Shown here piece by piece: positions 17,216 through 25,772 of a DNA stretch of 64,000 nt. Both the position numbers and the translations under genes were made by a program. Each line of letters starts with the position of its first letter. The first letter of the stretch is position 1. The notes under the pieces were generated by a model, which made no database searches, had not been told where the DNA came from, and worked only from the letters and a program-made list of their open reading frames with translations. The DNA lies in assembly GCA_002842045.1 (NCBI GenBank), contig PHBX01000016.1, positions 1 through 64,000 of the forward strand. The letters run 5' to 3'. Origin of the DNA: Chloroflexi bacterium HGW-Chloroflexi-3 (GTDB lineage Bacteria > Chloroflexota > Anaerolineae > Anaerolineales > Anaerolineaceae).

Positions 17216-17815
17216 TTAGTCCAGTATATTTAATAAATCAATCGTTATTTTTGCAGAAATTCCCCACAACAACTCCCCATCATATAGATTATAAAAAATA
17301 ACAGTGCCATATAAACCATTGGGGTGTGAAAACAATCGTTCTTCCCAATTGTTTGAGTTCTTAAGCCAATCGACTGGAATCGTGAATACCCTACTTACTT
17401 CATGGTTGGAAATTTCAAGAGGAACAGGCCAATCCACCCATGATACAACAGGTGTAACCATGTAATTTGAATTGGTCATAAAATCCGGCATGAGTCCAAT
17501 AATATGAATACCAGTTTTTTTTAACCCAATTTCTTCATTTGCTTCTCTCAAAGCTGTTTCTGTTGGTGTTGCATCTTGTTTATCCATACCTCCACCAGGA
17601 AATGAGACCTGGCCACGATGATTCTTCAAACTGTCTGCTCGTCGAGTAAATAAAAGACTCCAACATCCATCGACACAAACAAATGGGATTAAAATAGCTG
17701 CTTTTTTTAAAGTACTATAATTAATTTGCGAGATTGTTTCATATCTTTTTTTTCGTTCTTGGTCCAATAAATATTGGATCCTTTTAATATCTAAAGATTT
17801 ACAATCAGATTTCAT
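17216..17815 (-). CDS. NUDIX hydrolase, CoA pyrophosphatase-like (NudL group)
   Basis: Nucleoside-diphosphate-linked hydrolase. The segment LLFTRRADSLKNHRGQVSFP followed by GGGMD is the NudL/YeaB signature that precedes the Nudix box; the box itself reads GGGMDKQ...ALREANEEIGL (about residues 84-108). Family members split CoA into 3',5'-ADP and phosphopantetheine. 199 residues. It follows trmI by 23 nt on the same strand and ends at a shared terminator. Confidence 0.82.
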   Translation of the reverse strand: MKSDCKSLDIKRIQYLLDQERKKRYETISQINYSTLKKAAILIPFVCVDGCWSLLFTRRADSLKNHRGQVSFPGGGMDKQDATPTETALREANEEIGLKKTGIHIIGLMPDFMTNSNYMVTPVVSWVDWPVPLEISNHEVSRVFTIPVDWLKNSNNWEERLFSHPNGLYGTVIFYNLYDGELLWGISAKITIDLLNILD

Positions 17816-17838
17816 TTGTTACCCAGATAAATAAATAA

Positions 17839-18669
17839 CTAATTTTCAAGAATTCCTATTGCTTTGCCATTAACTAAATCTAACTCACTTAATAGCGGTC
17901 TGCCAAAAATTAAAAAACCAGTATGAGCAACCATGCGATCTGTAGGTCGCAAGCGTTCAGGTTCGGCTTTGTAAAATCTCAATAATACTTCTACAACTTC
18001 CAAAAAAGCAAATTGATTCAATCTTAATTGATGCAATAATCGTGATACCTGGTTTGTTGTCGGAACTAAACATCCAAAAAAACCCCCTGGTTTTACGGAA
18101 GCTTTCACTTGTGGAATGTAATCATAAGGATTCATTACGTCCAAAAAAAGAGCATCAACATTCTTTTCTTCGAATCCTTCCTCGATGTTTCGTATTTTGA
18201 ATTCCACTCTTTCTCCCAATCCAACCAGACTTAAATTCTTCTTTGCCAGGTTCTGAAATTCTTTTTTTTGATCGTATGAGGTGATTTTACCGGCTTTTCC
18301 TACTGAATAAGCTAATGCGATGGTCATTGCTCCAGATCCGGTACCTGCTTCAACCACATGTTGCCCTTCTCCAATTCCCATCTTCAATAATATGTATCCT
18401 ATATCTTTTGGATACAAGATTTGAGTAATTCTTTTTAGATCCAACAAGATATCTGAAAGAGATGGCTGCAACATAAAAAAAGGCGACTCATTATGACTGT
18501 GCACTACACTTCCGAAGGGAAGACCTACCAAGTCATTATGTTTTATTATCCCTCGATGTGTGTGTAATTCTTTGTCCTCAACTACATTAAAAATATAACT
18601 TTTATGCCGTAATCCTACCAATTGAACAAGATCTCCAATGGATGCAACTTTCGCAGTATTATTCCACAT
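17839..18669 (-). CDS. trmI: tRNA (adenine-58-N1)-methyltransferase TrmI
   Basis: SAM-dependent enzyme that makes m1A58 in the T-loop of tRNA. Beta-barrel N-terminal domain, then the family block FMLQPSLSDILLDLKR (about residues 66-80), YPKDIGYILLKMGIGEG and SAM motif I VVEAGTGSGAMTIALA. DVMNPYDYIP matches the catalytic-motif region. ATG 18669 is chosen: an upstream extension would run into the preceding membrane-protein gene, and CAGGAAAA lies about 10 nt before this ATG. About 276 residues, full length. Operon: membrane protein-trmI-NUDIX. Confidence 0.92.
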   Translation of the reverse strand: MWNNTAKVASIGDLVQLVGLRHKSYIFNVVEDKELHTHRGIIKHNDLVGLPFGSVVHSHNESPFFMLQPSLSDILLDLKRITQILYPKDIGYILLKMGIGEGQHVVEAGTGSGAMTIALAYSVGKAGKITSYDQKKEFQNLAKKNLSLVGLGERVEFKIRNIEEGFEEKNVDALFLDVMNPYDYIPQVKASVKPGGFFGCLVPTTNQVSRLLHQLRLNQFAFLEVVEVLLRFYKAEPERLRPTDRMVAHTGFLIFGRPLLSELDLVNGKAIGILEN

Positions 18670-18671
18670 TA

Positions 18672-18950
18672 TTATTTTTCCTGTTTTTCTAAACGAATAT
18701 TCGTCAACCAAATTGCGATTAGCGAAAATAGAATTGATCCTAAAACACCAAAACCAAGAAAAACCCACCCAATTTTCAGGAAATTAGAGTCTAGAGAAAT
18801 ACCAACCCACTGTCCTATTCCAAATCCAATAACTGAAAAAATAAGAATAAAAACTAATCGTAAAATCCCGCCACCTTTCCAAAAATGAAAAATAAATCCT
18901 ATCAATAATGCAAACAACAAAATTATGGTTATACCTGGAATGTAATTCAT
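18672..18950 (-). CDS. Small hypothetical membrane protein
   Basis: 92 residues with three hydrophobic segments (about 4-24, 30-50, 60-84) and a charged C-terminus (RLEKQEK). No family recognised. Its stop lies 2 nt before the trmI start, so the two are probably translated from one message. Confidence 0.6.
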   Translation of the reverse strand: MNYIPGITIILLFALLIGFIFHFWKGGGILRLVFILIFSVIGFGIGQWVGISLDSNFLKIGWVFLGFGVLGSILFSLIAIWLTNIRLEKQEK

Positions 18951-19110
18951 TAATTCCTCATTGGTTATAAGAAGGGTATATTACATTCATAATTATAATC
19001 ACGAAAAACCAATAAGCCTAAGGTTCTGAAATTAATTTCCAATTTAATTTTAAGTTTGGTTCAAATAATTATTGGATCTACATAATTAATTTTTGTCTCT
19101 TACTTGTTGT

Positions 19111-19116
19111 TATAAT
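19111..19116 (+). promoter_or_regulatory. Candidate -10 box of the phosphohexomutase operon
   Basis: Perfect TATAAT 33 nt before ATG 19150, with GGAGGA between. No convincing -35 at normal spacing. Confidence 0.4.
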
Positions 19117-19149
19117 ATGACCCATATACCAAAAGTTGGAGGAGATTTA

Positions 19150-20568
19150 ATGTCAAAAATTAAATTTGGTACTGATGGTTGGCGAGCAGTTATAGCCGAA
19201 GAATACACTTTCGATAATGTAAGAAGATGTTCACAGGGATTTGCTGCTTACCTTACCGAAAAAGGTTATCAAGGAAAATCAGTCATTATTGGCTACGACA
19301 AAAGATTTCATTCAGAAAATTTTGCCAAAGCAGCTTCAGAAGTACTTATAGCCAATGGATTTGTTGTTTATTTGACACAAGATGCAACCCCAACGCCTGT
19401 AATTTCCTTTTCAGTTGTAAATAAAAAGGCCGTTGGTGCAATTAATATCACCGCGTCTCATAACCCGCCAACCGATAATGGATTCAAAGTTAGAGATCCG
19501 TTTGGAGGAGCGATTCCTCCCGATGATTTAAAAAGAATCGAGCAACTCATTCCTGAAAGTATGAATGATGTAAAGAGAATTCCTTTTACCGATGCTTTAG
19601 ATTCAGAAAAAGTTGTTTGTTTTGATGCATCCATTGAATATAAGAAACACATATCTAAATTAGTAGATCTCGAATCGATTAAGAATGCAAAAATAAAAAT
19701 CCTGATAGATCCAATGTGGGGAAATAATTCAAATTGGTTTACCGAATTATTATCAGGGGGCAGTACAGAGATCGTTGAAATTCACAATCATAGAAATCCA
19801 ATTTTTCCCGAAATGTCCCGGCCAGAACCTATACCACCCAACATCGATGTAGGATTACATAAAACCAAAGAAATGGGCGCGGATGTATTAGTGATAACTG
19901 ATGGAGATGGAGACAGAGTAGGTATCGGTGACGAGAATGGAGTTTTCTTAAATCAATTACAGGTATATGCATTATTAGTCTATTACATGCTGGAAGTAAA
20001 AAAAGAGCGTGGTCCAATTGTTAAAACTTTATCTACGACATCGATGTTGAATAAATTAGGGAATATTTATAATGTGCCAGTCCATGAAACTGGAGTTGGT
20101 TTCAAGTATGTTGCTCCAAAAATGATTGAGACCAATGCATTAATTGGTGGAGAGGAATCTGGTGGTTACGCTTTTCGAGGAAATGTGCCGGAACGAGATG
20201 GTATTCTTGCAGGATTATATTTTCTCGACATGATGGTGAAATTAAAAAAGACCCCATCTGATCTTCTGAAGCTACTGTTTTCAGTGGTTGGAGAACATTA
20301 CTATGATCGTATTGATAGTCCATTTTCTGGAGATAGAAAACAAAAAGAACAAAATATTTTGAATGCTCAGCCAGAATCGATTGGCGGATTAAAAGTATTA
20401 GAACTTAATTCATCCGATGGATTTAAGTTTTCATTAGAAGATGGTGGATGGCTTCTCATTCGATTTTCAGGTACAGAGCCAATCATTCGCGTATATTGTG
20501 AAACTACTCATGCGGACAAAGTACAATTAATTCTTCAGGATGGTTTACAGATTGCAGGTATTGATTAA
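19150..20568 (+). CDS. Phosphoglucomutase/phosphomannomutase family protein
   Basis: Alpha-D-phosphohexomutase that moves phosphate between C1 and C6 of a hexose, feeding glycan and cell-wall precursors. Four-domain layout with substrate entry FGTDGWRAV (residues 6-14), phosphoserine loop ITASHNPPTDNG (about 98-109), metal loop DGDGDRVG (about 256-263), sugar loop GGEESGG and phosphate loop RFSGTEP. 472 residues. ATG 19150 has GGAGGA upstream; a longer in-frame extension overlaps the candidate -10 box and is rejected. Its stop overlaps the tatD start by 1 nt (TAATG). Confidence 0.92.
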   Translation: MSKIKFGTDGWRAVIAEEYTFDNVRRCSQGFAAYLTEKGYQGKSVIIGYDKRFHSENFAKAASEVLIANGFVVYLTQDATPTPVISFSVVNKKAVGAINITASHNPPTDNGFKVRDPFGGAIPPDDLKRIEQLIPESMNDVKRIPFTDALDSEKVVCFDASIEYKKHISKLVDLESIKNAKIKILIDPMWGNNSNWFTELLSGGSTEIVEIHNHRNPIFPEMSRPEPIPPNIDVGLHKTKEMGADVLVITDGDGDRVGIGDENGVFLNQLQVYALLVYYMLEVKKERGPIVKTLSTTSMLNKLGNIYNVPVHETGVGFKYVAPKMIETNALIGGEESGGYAFRGNVPERDGILAGLYFLDMMVKLKKTPSDLLKLLFSVVGEHYYDRIDSPFSGDRKQKEQNILNAQPESIGGLKVLELNSSDGFKFSLEDGGWLLIRFSGTEPIIRVYCETTHADKVQLILQDGLQIAGID

Positions 20569-21362
20569 TGCACCTGGTTGATACTCATTGCCATCTAAAT
20601 ATGATGCAGTCAAGCACCAATTTGGAAGAAATCATCGACAAGGCAATTAAGAATGATATTCACAGGATTATGGTCCCGGGAATTGACCTTGAATCCAGTT
20701 TAGAGGCAATAAGAATCGCTGAGAGGTTTGAAATTGTTTATGCCGCTATTGGATACCATCCCAATGATGCGATTAAATGGAAAGAAGATAGTTATTCAAT
20801 CTTATATGACCTCACTAAACATCCAAAAGTTAAAGCGATTGGAGAGATCGGCTTGGACTTTTATCGTGAACATAGTCCGAAAACGATCCAATTGCATGTT
20901 TTTAAAGAGCAGCTTGAGTTATCAGAAAGAACAGGATTGCCTGTAGTAATCCATTCCAGAAATGCCATTGATGAAATTTTTGAAATTTTATTAAAATGGC
21001 AACAAACAAAAGATTTGGCACAGCCAGATAGATACCTCGGAATAATGCACGCGTTTGAAGGGAATCTAGAACAGGCTAATTTGATTACAAAGCATCGATT
21101 CCTTTTGGGGATCGGAGGACCAATCACTTACAAAAATTCTCAAGATAAACATGAGATTGCAAAGAAACTGCCCATAGAATCAATCCTATTGGAAACTGAT
21201 TCTCCTTTCTTATCTCCCATTCCTCATAGAGGTAAACCAAATGAGCCAGCTAATATTAAATTCATTGCAGAAAAAATTGCTCATTTAACAGAAAAACCGT
21301 TAAAATGGGTATCAGAAGTAACAACGAAAAATGCGAATAAAATATTCGCTTGGGAGCAATGA
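20568..21362 (+). CDS. tatD: TatD-family metal-dependent DNase
   Basis: Metal-dependent hydrolase of the amidohydrolase fold. Metal ligands are visible in VDTHCHLNM (HxH, residues 3-11), GEIGLDFY (Glu, about 90-97), VVIHSRNA and MHAFEGN (His), and LLETDSPFL (Asp). 264 residues, full length. Second gene in the operon, overlapping the mutase stop by 1 nt; the polyprenyl synthase gene begins directly after its stop. Confidence 0.93.
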   Translation: MHLVDTHCHLNMMQSSTNLEEIIDKAIKNDIHRIMVPGIDLESSLEAIRIAERFEIVYAAIGYHPNDAIKWKEDSYSILYDLTKHPKVKAIGEIGLDFYREHSPKTIQLHVFKEQLELSERTGLPVVIHSRNAIDEIFEILLKWQQTKDLAQPDRYLGIMHAFEGNLEQANLITKHRFLLGIGGPITYKNSQDKHEIAKKLPIESILLETDSPFLSPIPHRGKPNEPANIKFIAEKIAHLTEKPLKWVSEVTTKNANKIFAWEQ

Positions 21363-22334
21363 TTGAACATTTTAAACCGTTTTCAAAGTTTAGTATCAGA
21401 TGAAATCCTCGCTGTTGAAAATTTAATGAGACAACAGGCTCAAGGATATAATGATGATCTCCAAGCAGCATTAGATCATCTAATTTCATCTGGCGGCAAA
21501 AGAATACGGCCAAATATAACTTTATTGGTTGGTAAATTACTTAATGGTGATATAGAAAGACTTATTACATTATCTGCCGCAATCGAATTGTTACACACAG
21601 CAACTTTAGTTCATGATGATTTGATAGATGGATCACTTCTACGTCGTGGAATTCCAACATTAAATTCCAAATGGTCACCAGCAGCTACAGTCCTCACGGG
21701 AGATTTTATGTTTGCCAAAGCGGCAAAATTAGCTGCTGACACAAATTCAATACCAGTTATGAAATTATTTGCAAACACCCTTGGCACAATTGTGAATGGG
21801 GAAATTGCTCAAATGTTTTCCAGTCATTATGTTGGTGACATTGAAATGTATTATAAAAGAATTTACGCAAAAACAGCTTCATTATTCGAGACTTCAACAA
21901 AAGCTGCTGCAATGATTTCAAATGCAAATCGCTCACAAAAAGAATATCTTAGACAATTTGGTTATGAACTGGGTATCGCATTCCAAATTATTGATGACGT
22001 TTTGGATTTCACATCGAACCAGGAAAAACTCGGAAAACCAGTTGGTGGAGACTTACGTCTTGGTTTAATCACTTTGCCATCTATCATTTATTTCGATAAA
22101 AATGCTGATGATAATTTGACAAAAGAATTTTTTAAATTTGGTTGCAACCCACCAATCGATATTTTGGAAAAATTAATTCAAAATATTCGCAATAGTACGG
22201 CGATCCAGGAAAGTTTTGAGAAAGCAAATTCCCATATCGAATTTTGTCTAAAAGCACTGCACCACCTTCCCGCTGGGATTGAAAGAGATGCATTGGAAGA
22301 ATTAGCTTGTTATGTAACGCAAAGAACCATATAA
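21363..22334 (+). CDS. Trans-polyprenyl diphosphate synthase
   Basis: Chain-elongating prenyltransferase (heptaprenyl/octaprenyl type) that makes quinone side chains. First Asp-rich motif HDDLIDGS LLRRG (DDxxD, about residues 79-84), second IIDDVLDF (about 210-217), and GGKRIRP near residue 45. 323 residues. The start is TTG 21363, directly after the tatD stop, supported by GGGAG 9 nt upstream; the nearby ATG is out of frame. Product length cannot be read with confidence. Confidence 0.92.
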   Translation: MNILNRFQSLVSDEILAVENLMRQQAQGYNDDLQAALDHLISSGGKRIRPNITLLVGKLLNGDIERLITLSAAIELLHTATLVHDDLIDGSLLRRGIPTLNSKWSPAATVLTGDFMFAKAAKLAADTNSIPVMKLFANTLGTIVNGEIAQMFSSHYVGDIEMYYKRIYAKTASLFETSTKAAAMISNANRSQKEYLRQFGYELGIAFQIIDDVLDFTSNQEKLGKPVGGDLRLGLITLPSIIYFDKNADDNLTKEFFKFGCNPPIDILEKLIQNIRNSTAIQESFEKANSHIEFCLKALHHLPAGIERDALEELACYVTQRTI

Positions 22335-22336
22335 AA

Positions 22337-22361
22337 AAAGAGACCGATGAATGGTCTCTTT
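22337..22361. terminator. Bidirectional terminator between the prenyl synthase and tRNA-Leu
   Basis: AAAGAGACC / GGTCTCTTT stem (22337-22345 with 22353-22361), 7-nt loop, and a run of A at 22333-22339 that gives a U tail on the minus strand, terminating the tRNA transcript. The plus-strand gene ends 3 nt before it. Confidence 0.8.
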
Positions 22362-22362
22362 G

Positions 22363-22444
22363 TGCGCTGAGAGGGACTTGAACCCTCACGCCTTTCGGCA
22401 CATGGCCCTCAACCATGCCTGTCTGCCAATTCCAGCACCAGCGC
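22363..22444 (-). tRNA. tRNA-Leu (anticodon GAG)
   Basis: Folds as a class II tRNA of about 82 nt. Acceptor GCGCTGG pairs with TCAGCGC plus discriminator A. The anticodon stem CATGG/CCATG encloses a loop TTGAGGG, anticodon GAG, reading CUC/CUU. A short variable arm (TGCCGAAAGGC region) and T arm GAGGG TTCAAGT CCCTC follow. The 3' CCA is not encoded. It has its own near-consensus promoter and terminator. Confidence 0.93.
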
Positions 22445-22456
22445 AAATGCTTCGCT

Positions 22457-22484
22457 ATTATAATCTCTATTACACCACTGTCAA
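22457..22484 (-). promoter_or_regulatory. Near-consensus sigma-70 promoter of tRNA-Leu
   Basis: On the minus strand: TTGACA (22484-22479), 16-nt spacer, TATAAT (22462-22457). Predicted start near 22450, about 6 nt before the mature tRNA 5' end. Both hexamers are perfect consensus, the strongest promoter seen in the window. Confidence 0.85.
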
Positions 22485-22630
22485 GAAAACATGCTCAAAA
22501 TATGTCAAAAAAAACTGATAATACTAATATTCAAAATGCTTTTATTCTTAAGAATACTTAAATACATCAGTGTGAATTTAAAACTACAGTAAAATTTATC
22601 GAAGTTAATAAAAAAAATACGGGAGAAGAT

Positions 22631-23632
22631 ATGACAATCATTTTAGATGCAATGGGGAGTGACAGTTATCCAATTCCTGAAATTGAAGGTGCAATGTTAG
22701 CAGTAGAACAATTGGGAGTTGAAATAATTCTGGTAGGAAATACAGAAATTATCGAGAAACATTTACCTCCTAATTTTGTTTTTAATAAAATTCAAATCAT
22801 TGATGCTCCTGATGTTTTAGAAATGATTGATAAGCCTGTAGAAGCATCGCGAAGGAAACCAAATAATTCCATGGCAGTTGGTTTAAGATTGCTTAAGGAG
22901 GGTAAAGGACAGGCATTCGTCACCGCTGGTAACACAGGCGGTGCACTGTTTAATGCAATTTCAATTTTAAAAAGAATGCAAGGTGTGCAACGACCAGCAT
23001 TGACAGCCATTTTTCCAACCCGAAAAGGCCGATGTGTTGTTCTGGATATTGGTGCAAACGCTGATTGTCGACCAGATTTTTTTGTTCAATTTGGAATCAT
23101 GGGAAGTATTTTTGCTGAAAAAGTACTCAAAATAAAGGATCCTCGTGTAGCGTTGCTTTCAAATGGGGAAGAGGAAGGAAAAGGGAACCAGCTCATTAAA
23201 GAATCTAAAGATTTGATGAAAAGCGCAGATTTTAATTTTATTGGCAATGTGGAACCCAAAGAAGTATTCGCAGGTGAAACAGATGTAGTTGTTTGCGATG
23301 GGTTTACTGGAAATGTTTTTCTAAAAACCAGTGAGGCAATCGGAAAAATGATGACAGACATTATTAAAGAGGATATAAAGTCTGGATTTATAACCAGCCT
23401 GGGTGGCTTGCTAGTAAAACCCGCGTTCAATCGAATAAAAACAATGATGGATCCAAGCCAGGTAGGAGCAGGCCGATTACTGGGAGTAAACGGCCTTGTC
23501 TTTATCGGTCACGGACGCTCGAACTCAGTGGCTATTTTCAATGGTATAAAAGCAGCCCAACAGGATGTTGAATTAAATCTAATCAGTGAAATTCAGACAG
23601 CCATCGAAAAGCAAATTTCATTAGAATCATAA
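22631..23632 (+). CDS. plsX: Phosphate acyltransferase PlsX
   Basis: Converts acyl-ACP to acyl-phosphate, the acyl donor for phospholipid synthesis. Family landmarks: ILDAMGSDSYP (residues 3-13), ASRRKPNNSMAVGLRLLKEG, FVTAGNTGGALF, LDIGANADCRP, CDGFTGNVFLKTSEA and the C-terminal LLGVNGLVFIGHGRS. 333 residues. GGGAGAAG precedes the ATG. Soluble, membrane-peripheral. A NERD-like gene follows 3 nt after its stop. In many bacteria plsX lies near fab genes; here it does not. Confidence 0.95.
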   Translation: MTIILDAMGSDSYPIPEIEGAMLAVEQLGVEIILVGNTEIIEKHLPPNFVFNKIQIIDAPDVLEMIDKPVEASRRKPNNSMAVGLRLLKEGKGQAFVTAGNTGGALFNAISILKRMQGVQRPALTAIFPTRKGRCVVLDIGANADCRPDFFVQFGIMGSIFAEKVLKIKDPRVALLSNGEEEGKGNQLIKESKDLMKSADFNFIGNVEPKEVFAGETDVVVCDGFTGNVFLKTSEAIGKMMTDIIKEDIKSGFITSLGGLLVKPAFNRIKTMMDPSQVGAGRLLGVNGLVFIGHGRSNSVAIFNGIKAAQQDVELNLISEIQTAIEKQISLES

Positions 23633-23635
23633 ATT

Positions 23636-24349
23636 ATGAAAATCAACATTGATAAAAAATCTGTTCAACGAAATGCAACGATTGGTAAAATTCTTCGTTG
23701 GTTAAGTTTGGGGTGTATGCTCGTTGGGTTAATTGCTGTGTTTTCTGAAGATATATTTTCGAATCAAAAATTATTCGCAATATTTTTTTCCATCATGATT
23801 GTTGGTGTTTTACTTTCCTCTGTGAGTGGATTTTTTACCAGTCGATTTGGTAAATCTCCACGACCGGATGAATTAATTGACAAAACATTTAAAGGATTAG
23901 ATGACCGATTTCAAATTTTTCACTACCGTTCATCAATTCCTCATTTATTAATCGGCCCTGCAGGTCTATGGTCCATTGTTCCAACATTTATTGATGGCGA
24001 AATCATCTATGATGAAAATAAAGAAAATTGGACACATAAAAGGAATTCTTTAGTAAATCGACTTTTGCGGAAAGAATATTTTCCTAATCCCTTATCTGAG
24101 TATAAACATCACAAAATAGAACTTGAAAAGATTCTAAAAGATAAAACCAAAAGCGATAATAATCCAGAATTAAAATTGCTTGTACTCCTCTTAAATAAAA
24201 ATGGTTCAATTTCTGGAATTTTTGAAAAAGATAATATCCTGATAATGCCTTTCGAAAAAGTCAAAGATCGATTCAGAAAAATGGCTAAGAATATCAACCA
24301 TTCTGGTGAGGTTTACTCATTACTGGAAGATCTCTTAGAAATCCAATAA
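23636..24349 (+). CDS. Membrane-anchored NERD-like protein
   Basis: Two hydrophobic segments (about residues 20-40 and 47-66) are followed by a soluble domain with HLLIGPAGLWSIVP and DGEIIYDENKENW, which resembles the NERD (nuclease-related) core beta-strands. A full set of nuclease acidic and Lys residues is not obvious, so nuclease activity is not claimed. 237 residues. It is co-transcribed with plsX (3-nt gap) and convergent with rluB. The NERD link is a pattern-based inference. Confidence 0.5.
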   Translation: MKINIDKKSVQRNATIGKILRWLSLGCMLVGLIAVFSEDIFSNQKLFAIFFSIMIVGVLLSSVSGFFTSRFGKSPRPDELIDKTFKGLDDRFQIFHYRSSIPHLLIGPAGLWSIVPTFIDGEIIYDENKENWTHKRNSLVNRLLRKEYFPNPLSEYKHHKIELEKILKDKTKSDNNPELKLLVLLLNKNGSISGIFEKDNILIMPFEKVKDRFRKMAKNINHSGEVYSLLEDLLEIQ

Positions 24350-24371
24350 TTTTCAAACTTGTGTTATTAAT

Positions 24372-25193
24372 TTATTTCTTTTTTCGAAAAGTTGCTTTTT
24401 CAGTAAATTTCTTATTTCTTGGATTTGGAGAAAATTTCTTCATCCGGTTTTTGTTTTCGGTGGAAGTGAATTTCCCCTCACCGCTCATTTTTAATTGTTT
24501 CACTTCATCTGGCGTCAAATATCGCCATTCACCTGATTTCAGATTGCCTAAATTTATAGAAGCGATTCTTACTCTAATTAATTTGACAATAGGCAAACCA
24601 ATTACACGACTAATTTCACGAATTTGTCTTTTATGACCTTCGCGTAAAATCACATTAAGCCAGGCTCCCTTACCATGCCATTTATGAATGCTAACTTTTG
24701 TTGGAGCTGTACGAAATCCATCTTCTAATACAACACCTCTGCGCCAAATATCAAGTTGTTCTTCATCAGGTCTTTTGGCAACTAAAACCAAATATTCTTT
24801 TTCATGGCCATAACGTGGATGTGTAAGACGATTCGTCAATTCTCCATCATTTGTAAGAATCATGAGACCTTCGCTCTCCATATCCAGGCGTCCAACTGTA
24901 AAAAAATGACCTTCTAAATCGATAAGATCTCTGACATTTTTTCTATTATCCAGCGGGGCATTATCAGATAATATCCCTCTGGGTTTATATAAGGCTATAT
25001 ATAATGAAGCTTCTTCTTTTGGAATAATTGAATTATCAACAGAAATCTCATCAATTGTTGGATCTGCTTTCATACCCAATAAAGCAACTTTTCCATTTAC
25101 TTTCACCCTACCGGCAGATATTAATTCTTCATTTGCTCTTCTTGAGCCATAACCAGCTTTTGCCAGTATTTTTTGTAGCCGCTCTTCAGCCAT
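24372..25193 (-). CDS. rluB: 23S rRNA pseudouridine synthase, RluB/RsuA family
   Basis: N-terminal S4 RNA-binding domain (ERLQKILAKAGYGSRR, residues 3-18) and a TruB/RsuA-type catalytic domain with the active-site Asp in GRLDMESEGLMILTNDG (about 101-117), plus LREGHKRQIREISRVIG. A basic Lys/Arg-rich tail (about 245-273) probably aids RNA binding. RluB modifies U2605 in helix 93; RluE/RluF-type specificity cannot be fully excluded. It directly follows scpB (2-nt gap), a very common bacterial pairing. Confidence 0.92.
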   Translation of the reverse strand: MAEERLQKILAKAGYGSRRANEELISAGRVKVNGKVALLGMKADPTIDEISVDNSIIPKEEASLYIALYKPRGILSDNAPLDNRKNVRDLIDLEGHFFTVGRLDMESEGLMILTNDGELTNRLTHPRYGHEKEYLVLVAKRPDEEQLDIWRRGVVLEDGFRTAPTKVSIHKWHGKGAWLNVILREGHKRQIREISRVIGLPIVKLIRVRIASINLGNLKSGEWRYLTPDEVKQLKMSGEGKFTSTENKNRMKKFSPNPRNKKFTEKATFRKKK

Positions 25194-25195
25194 TC

Positions 25196-25765
25196 TTAAT
25201 CCTTTAGTATTCCATTATTATTAATATCTTCCAAATCATCGCTAAACAACTCAGGTAGTTCATTTATTGAACCCAACCCGAAATATTGGAAAAATTCTTC
25301 GGTGATTCCGTACAAAATCGGACGACCTGGCCCTTCAGTTCTTCCGATTTCCTCAATTAAACCTTTACTCAACAAACTTTTCAAAACAGCATCACTGTTT
25401 ACACCTCTGACGGCATCGATTCCTGGTCTGGTTATTGGTTGTTTATATGCGATTATTGCCAATGTCTCCATAGCCGCACGTGATAATTTCGATGTTGTCT
25501 CTATGCCTAAATACTTTTCAATCAACTCTGAATATTCTGGTGAAGAAGTTAGTTGAACTTTTCCGGCGTATCTTAATACCCTGATTCCCCTTCCGTTAAT
25601 CAAATCATGTTCTAAAACATCAAGATTGGCATCGATTTCTTTTGATGTTACATTAAATGTATCTGCCAAATGAGAAACTTGAACTGGTGATCCAGAAATA
25701 AATAGAATGGCTTCTATGCCTGAAACCAGATTTGATATTGTTTGTGGGTCATTATTTTCTATCAT
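25196..25765 (-). CDS. scpB: Segregation and condensation protein B
   Basis: Condensin accessory subunit with tandem winged-helix domains that works with ScpA and SMC. Diagnostic block SRAAMETLAIIAYKQPITRP and the following GIDAVRGVNSDAVLKSLLSKGL; also GIEAILFISGSPV near the start. 189 residues from ATG 25765. The open frame extends far upstream, but that stretch is antisense to the G5 gene and reads as non-coding. No scpA is in the window. Start lies only 8 nt from the start of the divergent G5/propeller gene. Confidence 0.93.
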   Translation of the reverse strand: MIENNDPQTISNLVSGIEAILFISGSPVQVSHLADTFNVTSKEIDANLDVLEHDLINGRGIRVLRYAGKVQLTSSPEYSELIEKYLGIETTSKLSRAAMETLAIIAYKQPITRPGIDAVRGVNSDAVLKSLLSKGLIEEIGRTEGPGRPILYGITEEFFQYFGLGSINELPELFSDDLEDINNNGILKD

Positions 25766-25772
25766 GCTATAA